DNA of 64,000 nt from Methanobacterium sp. (GTDB lineage: Archaea; Methanobacteriota; Methanobacteria; Methanobacteriales; Methanobacteriaceae), in NCBI GenBank assembly GCA_018263005.1, contig JADFDH010000001.1, forward strand, positions 310,001-374,000, read 5' to 3'. How positions within the stretch are numbered: the first letter of the stretch is position 1; each line of letters starts with the position of its first letter. Below the pieces are notes generated by a model. It worked only from the letters and a program-made list of their open reading frames with translations. It did not search any database and was not told the DNA's origin. Both the position numbers and the translations under genes were made by a program. Positions 26,803 to 36,176 of the stretch are shown here, in pieces.

Positions 26803-28581
26803 ATGTGTGGGATCGTAGGATGCATACTTAAAGATAAAGAATCGGCTCCGGTACTTTTAGAGTGTGTTAAAAAATTGGAATATAGAGGTTATGATTCTGT
26901 AGGTATAGCTACCTTAGATGAAGAAATAATGATCAAAAAGGATCAGGGAAAAATAGATGAATTTCGAAAAAAACTTGATTTAACAGATTTACCTGGAAAA
27001 ATGGGGATAGCACATGTTAGATGGGCTACCCACGGCCTACCAATCAAAGAAAATGCACATCCCCATACAGACTGTAATAACAGAATCGCAGTGGTTCACA
27101 ACGGAATTATAGAAAATTTCAAGGATTTAAGAAGTGAACTACAAAATTCAGGTCATAAATTTAGATCAGACACTGATACTGAGATAATACCTCACCTTAT
27201 AGAGTCATTTATGGTGGAAGGTGATGATTTAGAGGAAGCTATTCGTTTATCAGCCGGTAAAATTAAAGGATCTTATGCTATGGCTATTATTAGCCTTGAT
27301 GAACCCGGTAAAATCATAGGGGTTCGAAAAGAAAGCCCCCTAATTGTAGGTATAGGTGAAGATGAATATTTTATAGCATCTGATGTTCCGGCGGTTTTAA
27401 ATCATACCGATCAGGCTATATATTTGGATAATAGGGAGATGGTCATATTGGATGGAAATGATATAACCGTGAAAAATTTAGAGGGAGAAATCATATCCAA
27501 AGAGATCCACACCATTGACTGGACTGAGGATATGGCTGAAAAGCAAGGATATGATCATTTCATGCTAAAAGAAATTCATGAACAGCCTGACGCTGTTAAA
27601 AACACATTAAGGGAAGAATCAGAAATCAGAGAATTGGTGAAGAACTTACCTGATTTTAAGAAGGTCTGTTTTGTTGCCTGTGGAACATCTTACCATGCAT
27701 CTCTGGTGGGTAAATATCTCTTCGAAACTATATTGGAGATCCCCACTGATGTTATTCTGGCATCTGAGTTTGAATATTCTTCCGGCGGATTAAATGAGGA
27801 CACATTGGTAATATTAATATCACAGTCAGGAGAAACAGCGGACACACTTAAAGCCCTTAGAATTGCCAATAAGAAATCCCAAACCCTGGCAATAGTAAAT
27901 GTAATAGGAAGCTCAGCCACTAGAGAAGCTAAACATGTTATATACACCAGGGCAGGGCCTGAGATTGGTGTAGCAGCTACGAAAACATATGTATGCCAGC
28001 TTACATCCATTTATCTTCTAGCTTTATTGTTGGGGGGTAATGAGGATCACCTACAATCACTTAAGAAAATGCCCTATTACATGGAAGAATCCCTGAAAAA
28101 AGAGGATCAAATAAAGGAAATAGCCAAAAAATACAAAAATACCTGGGACTTCTTCTTTATTGGAAGGGGTTTTTCTTTTCCCACAGCAATGGAGGGAGCT
28201 CTTAAACTAAAAGAGATAACCTATATCCATGGTGAGGGATATGCTGCAGGAGAGCTGAAGCACGGTCCTCTAGCTCTTATTGATGATGATGTTCCTGTTG
28301 TTGCTGTTATACCTCCGGGACATAGTCATGATAAAACATTAAGCAACATGGAAGAAGTTAAATCAAGGAAGGCGCGGGTGATAGCATTAGGTGCAGAGGA
28401 TGATGAAGATATAAAATCGGAAGCACATGAATTCATTGGTTTTAATCGGGAAATTGATGAGATGTTTTCACCCATACCCTATGTAATTCCTCTTCAGCTT
28501 TTAGCTTATCATATCAGTGTAGAAAGAAATATAGATCCAGACAAGCCTAAAAATTTAGCTAAATGTGTTACCGTAGAATAG
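26803..28581 (+). CDS. glmS: Glutamine-fructose-6-phosphate aminotransferase (isomerizing)
   Basis: 592 residues. The N-terminal nucleophile Cys2 is in MCGIVGCI, and the glutaminase domain runs to about 215 (HVRWATHG, HNGIIENF). Two SIS domains follow, with CGTSYHASL near 291 and SQSGETADTL near 340, and the C-terminus PKNLAKCVTVE is the standard lid. It makes glucosamine-6-phosphate for UDP-GlcNAc, hence pseudomurein and surface glycans. ATG behind GGTGAGAAT. A strong hairpin lies just downstream. Confidence 0.96.
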   Translation: MCGIVGCILKDKESAPVLLECVKKLEYRGYDSVGIATLDEEIMIKKDQGKIDEFRKKLDLTDLPGKMGIAHVRWATHGLPIKENAHPHTDCNNRIAVVHNGIIENFKDLRSELQNSGHKFRSDTDTEIIPHLIESFMVEGDDLEEAIRLSAGKIKGSYAMAIISLDEPGKIIGVRKESPLIVGIGEDEYFIASDVPAVLNHTDQAIYLDNREMVILDGNDITVKNLEGEIISKEIHTIDWTEDMAEKQGYDHFMLKEIHEQPDAVKNTLREESEIRELVKNLPDFKKVCFVACGTSYHASLVGKYLFETILEIPTDVILASEFEYSSGGLNEDTLVILISQSGETADTLKALRIANKKSQTLAIVNVIGSSATREAKHVIYTRAGPEIGVAATKTYVCQLTSIYLLALLLGGNEDHLQSLKKMPYYMEESLKKEDQIKEIAKKYKNTWDFFFIGRGFSFPTAMEGALKLKEITYIHGEGYAAGELKHGPLALIDDDVPVVAVIPPGHSHDKTLSNMEEVKSRKARVIALGAEDDEDIKSEAHEFIGFNREIDEMFSPIPYVIPLQLLAYHISVERNIDPDKPKNLAKCVTVE

Positions 28582-28587
28582 GTCTAT

Positions 28588-28611
28588 TTTAAATCTTCAT
28601 CAAGATTTAAA
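28588..28611 (+). terminator. Hairpin downstream of glmS
   Basis: Perfect 10-bp inverted repeat TTTAAATCTT / AAGATTTAAA around the 4-base loop CATC, 7 bp after the glmS stop. It is not followed by a long T run, so an archaeal terminator or an mRNA 3'-end structure is plausible but unproven. Confidence 0.5.
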
Positions 28612-28709
28612 TATAGGAACCAATAAAAAAAATAATTAGAATAAGATAATGAACCATTTATTATTCCTTTAGGGTAAGAATAATATTTCAATTAGATTTT
28701 AAACAGGTA

Positions 28710-28991
28710 GTGGTTGAGTTGGATCCCAAAAAAAGTGGAACGATTTTCATAGTATTCATGGTGGCATTGGTTGCTTTTGGAATTGGTTCTGTTGCAGATG
28801 CATTTAATTTGGATGGAAATTTCATCGTGAATTTAATACCATCAAATATAACCACGTTAAACCAACAGCAGATTAACCAGATAGATGATCCTTCATTTAA
28901 ACCAGTCTATTTAATGACTCATATCGTAACCAACACCACCAGTAATAGTACCAATAATTCCACAGATAATGAGACGGATCAAAATGGTTAG
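28710..28991 (+). CDS. Single-pass membrane protein with Asn/Thr-rich outer tail
   Basis: 93 residues from a GTG at 28710. One transmembrane helix (about 11-29) follows a KK-flanked N-terminus. The outside part ends in a Thr/Ser/Asn-rich tail with several N-glycosylation sequons (NIT, NTT, NST twice, NET). No catalytic motif is visible. It could be a small glycosylated surface protein; function unknown. Confidence 0.55.
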   Translation: MVELDPKKSGTIFIVFMVALVAFGIGSVADAFNLDGNFIVNLIPSNITTLNQQQINQIDDPSFKPVYLMTHIVTNTTSNSTNNSTDNETDQNG

Positions 28992-29234
28992 TGCAGTTAT
29001 TAAAATTCTGGTTAGTAGTTCACTGTTTAATAGTACTGCTAGTTTTTAAAATAATATTTTATGGACTTTTAGTTCAAGATACTGGTTGTTAAAAATTTTT
29101 TTTTATGCCCTATTTTTTTCTTATATTATCTGTATTAATCCGGATTAGGAATACTATAAATATTATATCAGGGATAATTTTTTCATCGATGTAATTAATA
29201 TTTAGATCATGTAATAAAAGGATATAGTGATTAA

Positions 29235-29813
29235 ATGTCAGAGGAAAATAAAATTGGTAAGAAAATTCGCCAGGTAAGAGAAAATAAGGGAATTTCAGTG
29301 GAAGAACTTGCAATATCGAGTGGTAACAGCGTGGAACTAATAAAAAACCTGGAAGAGGGAGCTTATATTCCTTCTCTGACGCCGCTTTTTAAAATAGCAA
29401 AAGCACTGGACGTGCGTTTAGGAACTTTCCTAGATGACATGCCTCATACCGGACCCTTTCTGGTAAAAGCAGGAAAATCAGAGGAGGTTATACATTTCTC
29501 TGGGAGCGATAGTAATCTGGAAGAAAGCACATTGGACTTCTATTCACTGGCCTATGGTAAAGGTGATAGGCATATGGAGCCTTTTGTAATAGATATTCAT
29601 CCAAAAAGCACCGATGATTATGAATTATCCTCCCATGAAGGAGAGGAATTTATCTATGTAATGGATGGAGAAATAGAAATTCTCTATGGTCAGGAGAAAT
29701 ATTTACTATACACTGGTGACAGCATCTACTACGACTCTGTGATACCCCATAATCTGCACGCTCACAGTGAAAGTGGAGCAAAAATTTTAGCAGTAGTATA
29801 TGCTCCCCTGTAA
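29235..29813 (+). CDS. XRE-family regulator with C-terminal cupin domain
   Basis: 192 residues: helix-turn-helix at 9-63 (IRQVRENKGISVEELAISSG, then FKIAKALDVRLG), then a cupin barrel with SSHEGEEFIYVMDGEIEI near 135 and the closing GDSIYYDSVIPHNLHAH near 163. Such regulators sense small ligands. It precedes a thioesterase and an acyl-CoA ligase, a pairing seen in other methanogens, so it probably controls them; ligand unknown. ATG after AGGATATAGTGATTAA. Confidence 0.87.
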   Translation: MSEENKIGKKIRQVRENKGISVEELAISSGNSVELIKNLEEGAYIPSLTPLFKIAKALDVRLGTFLDDMPHTGPFLVKAGKSEEVIHFSGSDSNLEESTLDFYSLAYGKGDRHMEPFVIDIHPKSTDDYELSSHEGEEFIYVMDGEIEILYGQEKYLLYTGDSIYYDSVIPHNLHAHSESGAKILAVVYAPL

Positions 29814-29892
29814 ATGTTTTCTTGATTAAAAACTATTTAAAGATAAAAATATAATTTAATATTAATATTATAAATAAACCAAGTAAAATAAT

Positions 29893-29968
29893 AACATATT
29901 TTTAGATATTAAATAATTCAAACATATTTTTAGAATAAATACCTAATAATTTCAAACATATTTTTTAA
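29893..29968 (+). repeat. Three-copy AT-rich repeat upstream of the thioesterase
   Basis: The core AACATATTTTTAGA occurs at 29893-29906 and 29921-29934, with a variant AACATATTTTTTAA at 29955-29968 (spacing 28 and 34). It lies between the XRE-cupin gene and the thioesterase, in the likely promoter region. Confidence 0.75.
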
Positions 29969-30012
29969 AAAAATCAAATAATATTATATATGAAATATTG
30001 AGGGAAATAAAA

Positions 30013-30447
30013 ATGTTTTCAATAAGGGTAACACCCAGATTCGGCGATACCGACGGGCTACGTCATATCAACAACATAGCACTGGTAGAATGGTTTGAAG
30101 TAAGCAGAAATCCAATATTCCGAATTTTCACCCCAGATCTGGATTTAAGTTATGATAAATGGAAATTAATTTTAGTACGCACAGAATTCGATTACATAGG
30201 ACAGATGTACTATGGGGAAGATGTGGAGATTAAAAGTTACATCACTAAGATAGGTAACACTTCATTTACCATTGGACACGAAGCCTGGCAGGATGAAGAG
30301 TTGAAAGCTCGTGGTAAGGCTATAATAGTTCATTATGATTTCATAGAAGAAAAATCCAAACCAATACCTGATTCTATACGTAAGACTCTGGAAAAACATT
30401 TAATTTCAGAGGATGAAATAATGGAAACCAGTGAACTCTTTAAATGA
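30013..30447 (+). CDS. Acyl-CoA thioesterase-like hot-dog protein
   Basis: 144 residues of 4HBT/acyl-ACP-thioesterase type: TPRFGDTDGLRHINNIALVEWFE near the start (split at residue 19) carries the Asp and His-Asn of the active-site loop, and YGEDVEIKSYITKIG follows. It would hydrolyse an acyl-CoA thioester. ATG at 30013 behind GAGGGA; a TTG at 29998 is less likely. The acyl-CoA ligase begins 32 bp after it, so the two reactions oppose or balance each other. Confidence 0.82.
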   Translation: MFSIRVTPRFGDTDGLRHINNIALVEWFEVSRNPIFRIFTPDLDLSYDKWKLILVRTEFDYIGQMYYGEDVEIKSYITKIGNTSFTIGHEAWQDEELKARGKAIIVHYDFIEEKSKPIPDSIRKTLEKHLISEDEIMETSELFK

Positions 30448-30479
30448 AACTAATTAAGTAATCATTAGAGGTTTTTAAT

Positions 30480-32135
30480 ATGCTTTTCACAGAAGACACG
30501 TTGGGCGATTTCTTTGAGAAAATGGTGGAAAAAAATCCAGATCAAGACTTTTTAGTATATCCCGATCGAAATCTGCGCTTTACTTATAAAGAGTTTGATG
30601 AACGGGCTAATCTTTTAGCTAAGGGATTACTAAGTTTAGGTATAGAAAAAGGGGATCATGTAGGTATCTGGGCTAAAAACGTCCCTGACTGGTTGACTTT
30701 CATGTTAGCCACAGCCAAGATCGGAGCTGTACTGGTAACGGTAAACACAGCATATAAAAGTCATGAACTGGAATATGTATTGAAGCAATCTGATATGAAG
30801 CTTTTAGCCATGATAGACGGATTTAGAGATGTGGATTATGTTGAAACTCTTTACGGACTGGTACCCGAACTAAAAACTCAGGAAAGGGGTAATCTTGAAA
30901 TTGAAGAATTCCCCTATTTGAAATATGTGGTATATGTGGGGCAGGAAAAACATCGTGGAATGTATAACACCAATGAATTAATGCTTCTGGGCAAACACAC
31001 CTCTGATGAGAAACTAAGCAAAGTTAAAAAAACCCTTAACAATAATGATGTTATCAACATGCAATACACCTCCGGTACCACAGGATTTCCCAAAGGAGTC
31101 ATGTTAACACATAGGAACATCCTAAACAACGGTTATTACATAGGGGAAAGACAGAAATTCACAGAAATAGATAAAGTATGCCTCCCGGTACCTCTTTTCC
31201 ATTGTTTTGGTATTGTATTAGGAATCATGGCAGTGATTACCCACGGAGCAACTGCGGTTATGGTGGAATTATTTGATCCGCTAATGGTACTGGCCGCGGT
31301 ACAGAAAGAGAAGTGCACAGCATTATATGGAGTTCCCACCATGTTCATCGCGGAGTTCACACATCCTATGTTCGAATTATTCGATCTAAGCAGCTTGCGG
31401 ACAGGAATAATGGCAGGGTCACCCTGCCCTATTGAAGCCATGAAGAAGGTTATGAATGATATGAACATGAAGGAGGTTACTATAGCATATGGATTGACAG
31501 AAGCCAGTCCTGTGTTTACACAGACCAGTGTAGATGACCCCATTGAAAAGAAGGTGGAAACAGTGGGCACGGCCATGCCCCATTGTGAGGTAAAAGTAAT
31601 AGACCCCGAAACAGGAGAGACTCTGGGACCACACATACCTGGTGAAATCATGTGCAGGGGTTACAACGTGATGAAAGGCTATTATAAAATGCCGGAAATG
31701 ACTGCGGAGACCATTGAAGAGGACGGATGGTTGCACAGTGGTGATCTGGTAACTGTTGATGAGGATGGATATTACACCATCGTTGGTAGAATAAAAGACA
31801 TGATCATCAGGGGGGGAGAAAACATCTATCCCCGGGAAATAGAGGAATTCCTATACACAATGCCCGGTATTCAGGATGTACAAGTAATAGGCATACCTGA
31901 TGAAAAATATGGTGAATTAGTGGGTGCCTTTATAATATTGAAGGATGATGTAGATTTAACAGAGGAAGATGTAAGGGATTATGCTCTAACAAAAATAGCC
32001 AGATATAAAGTCCCTAAACATGTTTTTTTTGTAGAAGAGTTCCCATTAACTGCTAGTGGTAAAATACAGAAATTCAAACTAAGGGAAATGGCGGTTGAAT
32101 TATTAGACGAAAGAAAGAAGGAAGAAAGAATATAA
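30480..32135 (+). CDS. AMP-binding acyl-CoA synthetase
   Basis: 551-residue acyl-adenylate-forming enzyme. The P-loop is YTSGTTGFPKGVMLTH near 196, A5 motif IAYGLTEASPVFTQT near 336, GWLHSGDLVTVDEDGYYTIVGRIKDMI (split near 420) gives A7-A8, and A10 is LTASGKIQKFKLRE with the catalytic Lys. It resembles medium/long-chain fatty-acid CoA ligases; substrate unknown. ATG behind GAGGTTTTTAAT. Partners: thioesterase and XRE-cupin regulator. Confidence 0.9.
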   Translation: MLFTEDTLGDFFEKMVEKNPDQDFLVYPDRNLRFTYKEFDERANLLAKGLLSLGIEKGDHVGIWAKNVPDWLTFMLATAKIGAVLVTVNTAYKSHELEYVLKQSDMKLLAMIDGFRDVDYVETLYGLVPELKTQERGNLEIEEFPYLKYVVYVGQEKHRGMYNTNELMLLGKHTSDEKLSKVKKTLNNNDVINMQYTSGTTGFPKGVMLTHRNILNNGYYIGERQKFTEIDKVCLPVPLFHCFGIVLGIMAVITHGATAVMVELFDPLMVLAAVQKEKCTALYGVPTMFIAEFTHPMFELFDLSSLRTGIMAGSPCPIEAMKKVMNDMNMKEVTIAYGLTEASPVFTQTSVDDPIEKKVETVGTAMPHCEVKVIDPETGETLGPHIPGEIMCRGYNVMKGYYKMPEMTAETIEEDGWLHSGDLVTVDEDGYYTIVGRIKDMIIRGGENIYPREIEEFLYTMPGIQDVQVIGIPDEKYGELVGAFIILKDDVDLTEEDVRDYALTKIARYKVPKHVFFVEEFPLTASGKIQKFKLREMAVELLDERKKEERI

Positions 32136-32254
32136 GATGTTAAATTTCAGTCAACCCCATTATTTCCTTTAACTATATTACTCACAAATTCCTTTATTTT
32201 AGCCATTTATTTTTAATAATTCACCAATTAAAGAAATATTAATGCCCCTATATT

Positions 32255-32308
32255 TAGAAAGAAATGATTTATCTGATAAAAAATAAATTAAGAAAGAAAT
32301 GATTATCC
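32255..32308 (+). repeat. Duplicated start region upstream of the helicase
   Basis: AGAAAGAAATGATT around the helicase ATG (32291-32304) has a copy at 32256-32269, 35 bp upstream, and the following bases are also similar. The upstream copy places an ATG at 32264. Confidence 0.75.
32264..32302 (+). other. Candidate upstream mini-ORF coupled to the helicase
   Basis: The duplicated ATG at 32264 opens a 12-codon frame, MIYLIKNKLRKK, whose TGA (32300-32302) overlaps the helicase ATG (32299) as ATGA. This is the geometry of translational coupling. The mini-ORF lacks a strong ribosome binding site, so translation is uncertain. Confidence 0.3.
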
Positions 32309-34791
32309 TAAGAAAAAATAAGCGGATTCTGGAACTTTATCCAATAGGCAGCTCAAAAGGAGTGCTTAACCAGCGTAGGAAACCTGCTTTTTATGGTTAT
32401 ATCAAATTTAAAAGGATCGATAATCAGATCAGGCCCTATAAATTTATCGTGAAGAAGGATAAAGAAACTCTACATCCTCCGAGCGAGGCTCTTAAAATTT
32501 TAAGAAAACAGAATGTTTTTCTAGTAGGAAATGACCCTGAAGTGGAGGAGATGCTGGAATCGTTGAATATTAACTACCGAAAAACCAGGATCTGTAAGCA
32601 CTGCACATTTGATGGTTATATAACTTTAATCAAAAGGGATAAATCATACCTATTTCATGATGACTATATCTGCCGTCTATGTGCAGAAGAAGAAATAAAA
32701 AGAGAGCTTGAAAGCAGAGGATACGATTTAAAAACATTTAAAAACTTTAAAAAATTATTGGATAGAACCGGTGACCTGGAGGAGGTTCTGAGGATATTTG
32801 ATCCCCATTTCAATCCAGTTAAGAATCCTGAATTAACTCTTTATGATAAAATATCCACCAGCACCAATAAGAATATTCCAAAAATCAGAATAAATGATCT
32901 GGAAATTGATTCTTCATTTAAAGATATTTTAAATAAACAGGTTAATGAGTTGTTACCTGTACAAGTATTATCCTTAAACACGGGACTTCTGGAAGGAGAA
33001 AGCCAATTAGTGGTAGCTGCAACTGCCAGTGGTAAGACCATGATAGGTGAGTTGGCAGGAATTCCAAGAGCTTTAGATGGTGGTAAGTTCATTTATTTAA
33101 CTCCCCTAGTGGCATTGGCCAATCAGAAATACCGGGATTTCAAAAAAAGATACCAACCATTAGGGCTTAAAGTCTCCATAAGAGTGGGGATGAGCAGAAT
33201 AAAGGCGAAAGAAGAGCTTGTTATTAAGGATGAATCTGTAAATGATGCGGATATAATTGTGGGCACCTATGAGGGATTAGATTTTATTTTGCGTTCTGGT
33301 AAGGCAGCTCAATTGGGAAATGTGGGTACGGTGGTAATAGACGAAATACACACATTAGACGACCCAGAAAGAGGATCAAGACTAAATGGTTTAATTAAAC
33401 GATTGAAAAATATTTTTAATGATATGCAGATTATTGGACTCTCTGCTACCATAAAAAATCCGGGTGAAATTGCCCGGGAATTTGATATGAAACTGGTGCA
33501 GTATGATCAGCGTCCAGTTCCCTTGGAACGTCACCTAGTATTTGTCAAGTCAGAATATGACAAGTCAGAGATTATGATGAGAATCTGCAGGAGGGAACAT
33601 CAAAACATATCTCATAAAGGTTTCCATGGACAGTCCATCATCTTCACTAATTCCCGTAGAAAAACCCATGAGATCTCTACGAGTCTAAATAAGAGAAAGA
33701 TCAAAGCAGCAGCATATCATGCGGGTCTTTCTTATTCTAAGAAAGTCAGAATAGAACGTCAATTTTTAAATCAGGAAATATCAACCGTGGTTACCACCGC
33801 AGCCCTTGCGGCGGGAGTTGATTTTCCTGCTTCTCAGGTTATCTTTGAAAGTCTTATCATGGGAAATAAGTGGCTCACCTCCAACGAATTTCATCAAATG
33901 CTGGGAAGAGCAGGCAGACCATCTTATCATGATATAGGCAGGATATATGTTTTACCAGAAGTGGGACGTAAATTCGACCAGGAAAATGAGGAAGTAGTGG
34001 CTTTAGACCTCTTAGAATCTGATGTTGAGACTATAAATGTTAAATATAGTGAAGATGAATTAGTGGAACAGGCCCTGGCTGATGTATGCTCTGGTGGATT
34101 TAATAAAATCCAGAAACTTAGTGTTGCTTATGAAAATTTAGATATAATTATTGATTTTGAAGATATCATAAATATACTCCGGGATTATCATCTGGTTAGT
34201 GAAGATAAAGGAATTCTTAAACCCACTTCCTATGGAAGGGCGGTTTCTGTTTCTTTCCTTCATCAGGAGGATGCAGAGTATATTCGTAAAAATATGGTTA
34301 AGATAAAACCTCTAGATATGGTTATTAATCTGGAACCCTTTGAGAATGCTTATTTATCCACCAGATTAGGAGCACATATAAGCAGGGTTTTAAAGATCAA
34401 TATTTCCACCAGATTATTCTCTGATTCAACCCTGGATATAATATCTAACCCAGATAATTTGCTTAAATTTGATCCTGCCTATCAGGATAAAATAGTAAAT
34501 CTTCAAATGGAATTTTTCAGATGTAAATGCAAAGAAAGGCCTTTTTGCACCTGTTTTCAGACTGAATTATCCCGTAGAATACTTAAATATAGAATGCAGA
34601 AGAAGGATCCTGTAGATATTAGCCGTAGATTGTTGAGAGATTATGATATACAGATCTATCCCGGGGATATCTTCAACTGGCTTGATTCAGTTATAAGAAT
34701 GTTAGAGGCCATGGGAAGGATTGCCTATGCTTTTAGAAAAAGGAATTTAGCAAGGGAGTTCAAGGGATTAATTAGGGAAATTGAAAATTAA
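32299..34791 (+). CDS. Archaeal Ski2-like DEAD/DEAH helicase with DUF5814-type N-terminus
   Basis: 830 residues. An N-terminal ~190-residue archaeal domain holds two Cys pairs (CKHC about 97, CRLC about 128). The helicase core has AATASGKTMIGE near 236 (Walker A), VIDEIHTLDDPERG near 344 (Walker B), GLSATIKNPGE and QMLGRAGRPSY near 533. A C-terminal region has a Cys cluster (CKCKERPFCTC) near 745. It probably unwinds RNA or DNA; partner unknown. The ATG has little ribosome binding site and is overlapped by the stop of a mini-ORF. Confidence 0.87.
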   Translation: MIILRKNKRILELYPIGSSKGVLNQRRKPAFYGYIKFKRIDNQIRPYKFIVKKDKETLHPPSEALKILRKQNVFLVGNDPEVEEMLESLNINYRKTRICKHCTFDGYITLIKRDKSYLFHDDYICRLCAEEEIKRELESRGYDLKTFKNFKKLLDRTGDLEEVLRIFDPHFNPVKNPELTLYDKISTSTNKNIPKIRINDLEIDSSFKDILNKQVNELLPVQVLSLNTGLLEGESQLVVAATASGKTMIGELAGIPRALDGGKFIYLTPLVALANQKYRDFKKRYQPLGLKVSIRVGMSRIKAKEELVIKDESVNDADIIVGTYEGLDFILRSGKAAQLGNVGTVVIDEIHTLDDPERGSRLNGLIKRLKNIFNDMQIIGLSATIKNPGEIAREFDMKLVQYDQRPVPLERHLVFVKSEYDKSEIMMRICRREHQNISHKGFHGQSIIFTNSRRKTHEISTSLNKRKIKAAAYHAGLSYSKKVRIERQFLNQEISTVVTTAALAAGVDFPASQVIFESLIMGNKWLTSNEFHQMLGRAGRPSYHDIGRIYVLPEVGRKFDQENEEVVALDLLESDVETINVKYSEDELVEQALADVCSGGFNKIQKLSVAYENLDIIIDFEDIINILRDYHLVSEDKGILKPTSYGRAVSVSFLHQEDAEYIRKNMVKIKPLDMVINLEPFENAYLSTRLGAHISRVLKINISTRLFSDSTLDIISNPDNLLKFDPAYQDKIVNLQMEFFRCKCKERPFCTCFQTELSRRILKYRMQKKDPVDISRRLLRDYDIQIYPGDIFNWLDSVIRMLEAMGRIAYAFRKRNLAREFKGLIREIEN

Positions 34792-34856
34792 TTAATTTTA
34801 AACATAATTATAAAAAAATAATTGGTTGTAATTAAAAAAAATATTTGGTGGTTTTT

Positions 34857-35333
34857 ATGGGTGATATTAAGATCAACCGTTTTCTGGAGATTCTACGCTG
34901 GTTTGGTATAGGCTTAAGTATTTTTTTAGCATTTTTATGGGGTTCCGAACCATTACAACAGTTTAATATATTTTCAGTAATAAGTTTAATATTTATATCT
35001 GGTTTAACCGCTGTTGAAGGATTATTTTTTAGTAAAAGCGCATCTAAAATATCTGGTTATGGTGAGGGAGGAGCTTACCAGCGACAGTCCGCTTTACACT
35101 TTTTATCTCTATTAATAGTGGTGATGATAGCAGTAATTCTTAATTGGGGTTTATTTGCTTATATGAGTCTATTTATGGTTTTAATGGTGTTTTTAACCCT
35201 ATCAGCAGTTAATCATCTGATCAGCGGTATAAAAGAGAAATTTGTATTAAACACAGTTTTAAGGCCTTTATTGGTGATTCTTTTATGGTCAATTACCTTA
35301 TATTTCCTGTTACCGGCTTTAACAGTACTTTAA
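34857..35333 (+). CDS. Small polytopic membrane protein
   Basis: 158 residues with about four to five hydrophobic helices (about 10-29, 36-54, 80-100, 102-122, 137-156). The loop near 60-75 (KISGYGEGGAYQRQS) is the only polar stretch. ATG at 34857 is preferred behind GGTGG; an in-frame GTG at 34845 lies in that site. No family recognised. Confidence 0.65.
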   Translation: MGDIKINRFLEILRWFGIGLSIFLAFLWGSEPLQQFNIFSVISLIFISGLTAVEGLFFSKSASKISGYGEGGAYQRQSALHFLSLLIVVMIAVILNWGLFAYMSLFMVLMVFLTLSAVNHLISGIKEKFVLNTVLRPLLVILLWSITLYFLLPALTVL

Positions 35334-35420
35334 ATTAAATGAATAAAAATTACCATTTATTTAAAATAAATCTATTTTTTCATTTTTCTATATATTTAAT
35401 ATTTTTTTTAATAATCTAGG

Positions 35421-36113
35421 TTAATCCAATAAGGTAATGATATCTTTAACCACATCTTCAATTGCAGTTTCCAGTAGTTGTTCTCCTAATTCCAGATCCA
35501 CACATACGCCCTCTTTTATTACTTTATTTGCACCTTCATCTATTCCAGATGAGTGTTTTCTTGCTTCGGTAAGGCCTACCATCCCAACTTCAGGGTATTG
35601 GTCGAAATGGCAGTGTTCTTCTAGTTTATCCATATCTATTATTCCTAAAACAGCTCCCATGGATAGTTCTCCAGTGCCAGCGTGAGGGCCTTCTATCTCC
35701 ACTACTTTGTTGTTGAATAAGATTTTAAGGTTTAAATCCTTTTCAAGGTCAGAGAGATATTCTTTAATTGGGACATTTCCCCCATGTCCATTTACCAATA
35801 CTACTTTCTTTAGATCTAGACATTTCTTAGCAGCTTGCAGTGTAGGTTTTAGTCTTTTTTTTATCAGATCTTGTGGGGTCATATGTTTGCCGTGTTTCAC
35901 GTAACTGTATTCGCTGGCTGCGTATAATATTCCTAAAAATTTTGCACCGGTTCTTATAGATGCTTGAAAGGCCAGGTGGGTTGCGATTTTACTGTCAGTA
36001 TCAATGGGTAGGGCAGCGCCATGATTCTCCAGATGGGAGCCTAATGCCAGTAAACCAATTTTATGTACGTTTTCCGAAATTATTTTTCCTGAGGAGTATC
36101 TTAAATCTATCAT
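35421..36113 (-). CDS. arfB: 2-amino-5-formylamino-6-ribosylaminopyrimidinone 5'-phosphate deformylase (ArfB)
   Basis: 230-residue creatininase-fold amidohydrolase. Metal/active-site motifs: GSHLENHGAALPIDTDSKIA near 26, VNGHGGNVPI near 108, and GPHAGTGELSMGAVLG near 143. ArfB removes the formyl group made by ArfA from GTP, the second step of archaeal riboflavin/F420 biosynthesis. ArfC, the next enzyme, is at 17640-18302. ArfB replaces the bacterial RibA-type opening. Confidence 0.88.
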   Translation of the reverse strand: MIDLRYSSGKIISENVHKIGLLALGSHLENHGAALPIDTDSKIATHLAFQASIRTGAKFLGILYAASEYSYVKHGKHMTPQDLIKKRLKPTLQAAKKCLDLKKVVLVNGHGGNVPIKEYLSDLEKDLNLKILFNNKVVEIEGPHAGTGELSMGAVLGIIDMDKLEEHCHFDQYPEVGMVGLTEARKHSSGIDEGANKVIKEGVCVDLELGEQLLETAIEDVVKDIITLLD

Positions 36114-36176
36114 TTTTACACTTTGATCTGAATTAATATTATTTGGGATTATTTAATGATAAAATTTTATTATAAT

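Noticed and set aside
31136..31651. 171-codon minus-strand frame opposite the acyl-CoA ligase
   Set aside because: Antisense shadow; the ligase motifs on the plus strand are unambiguous.
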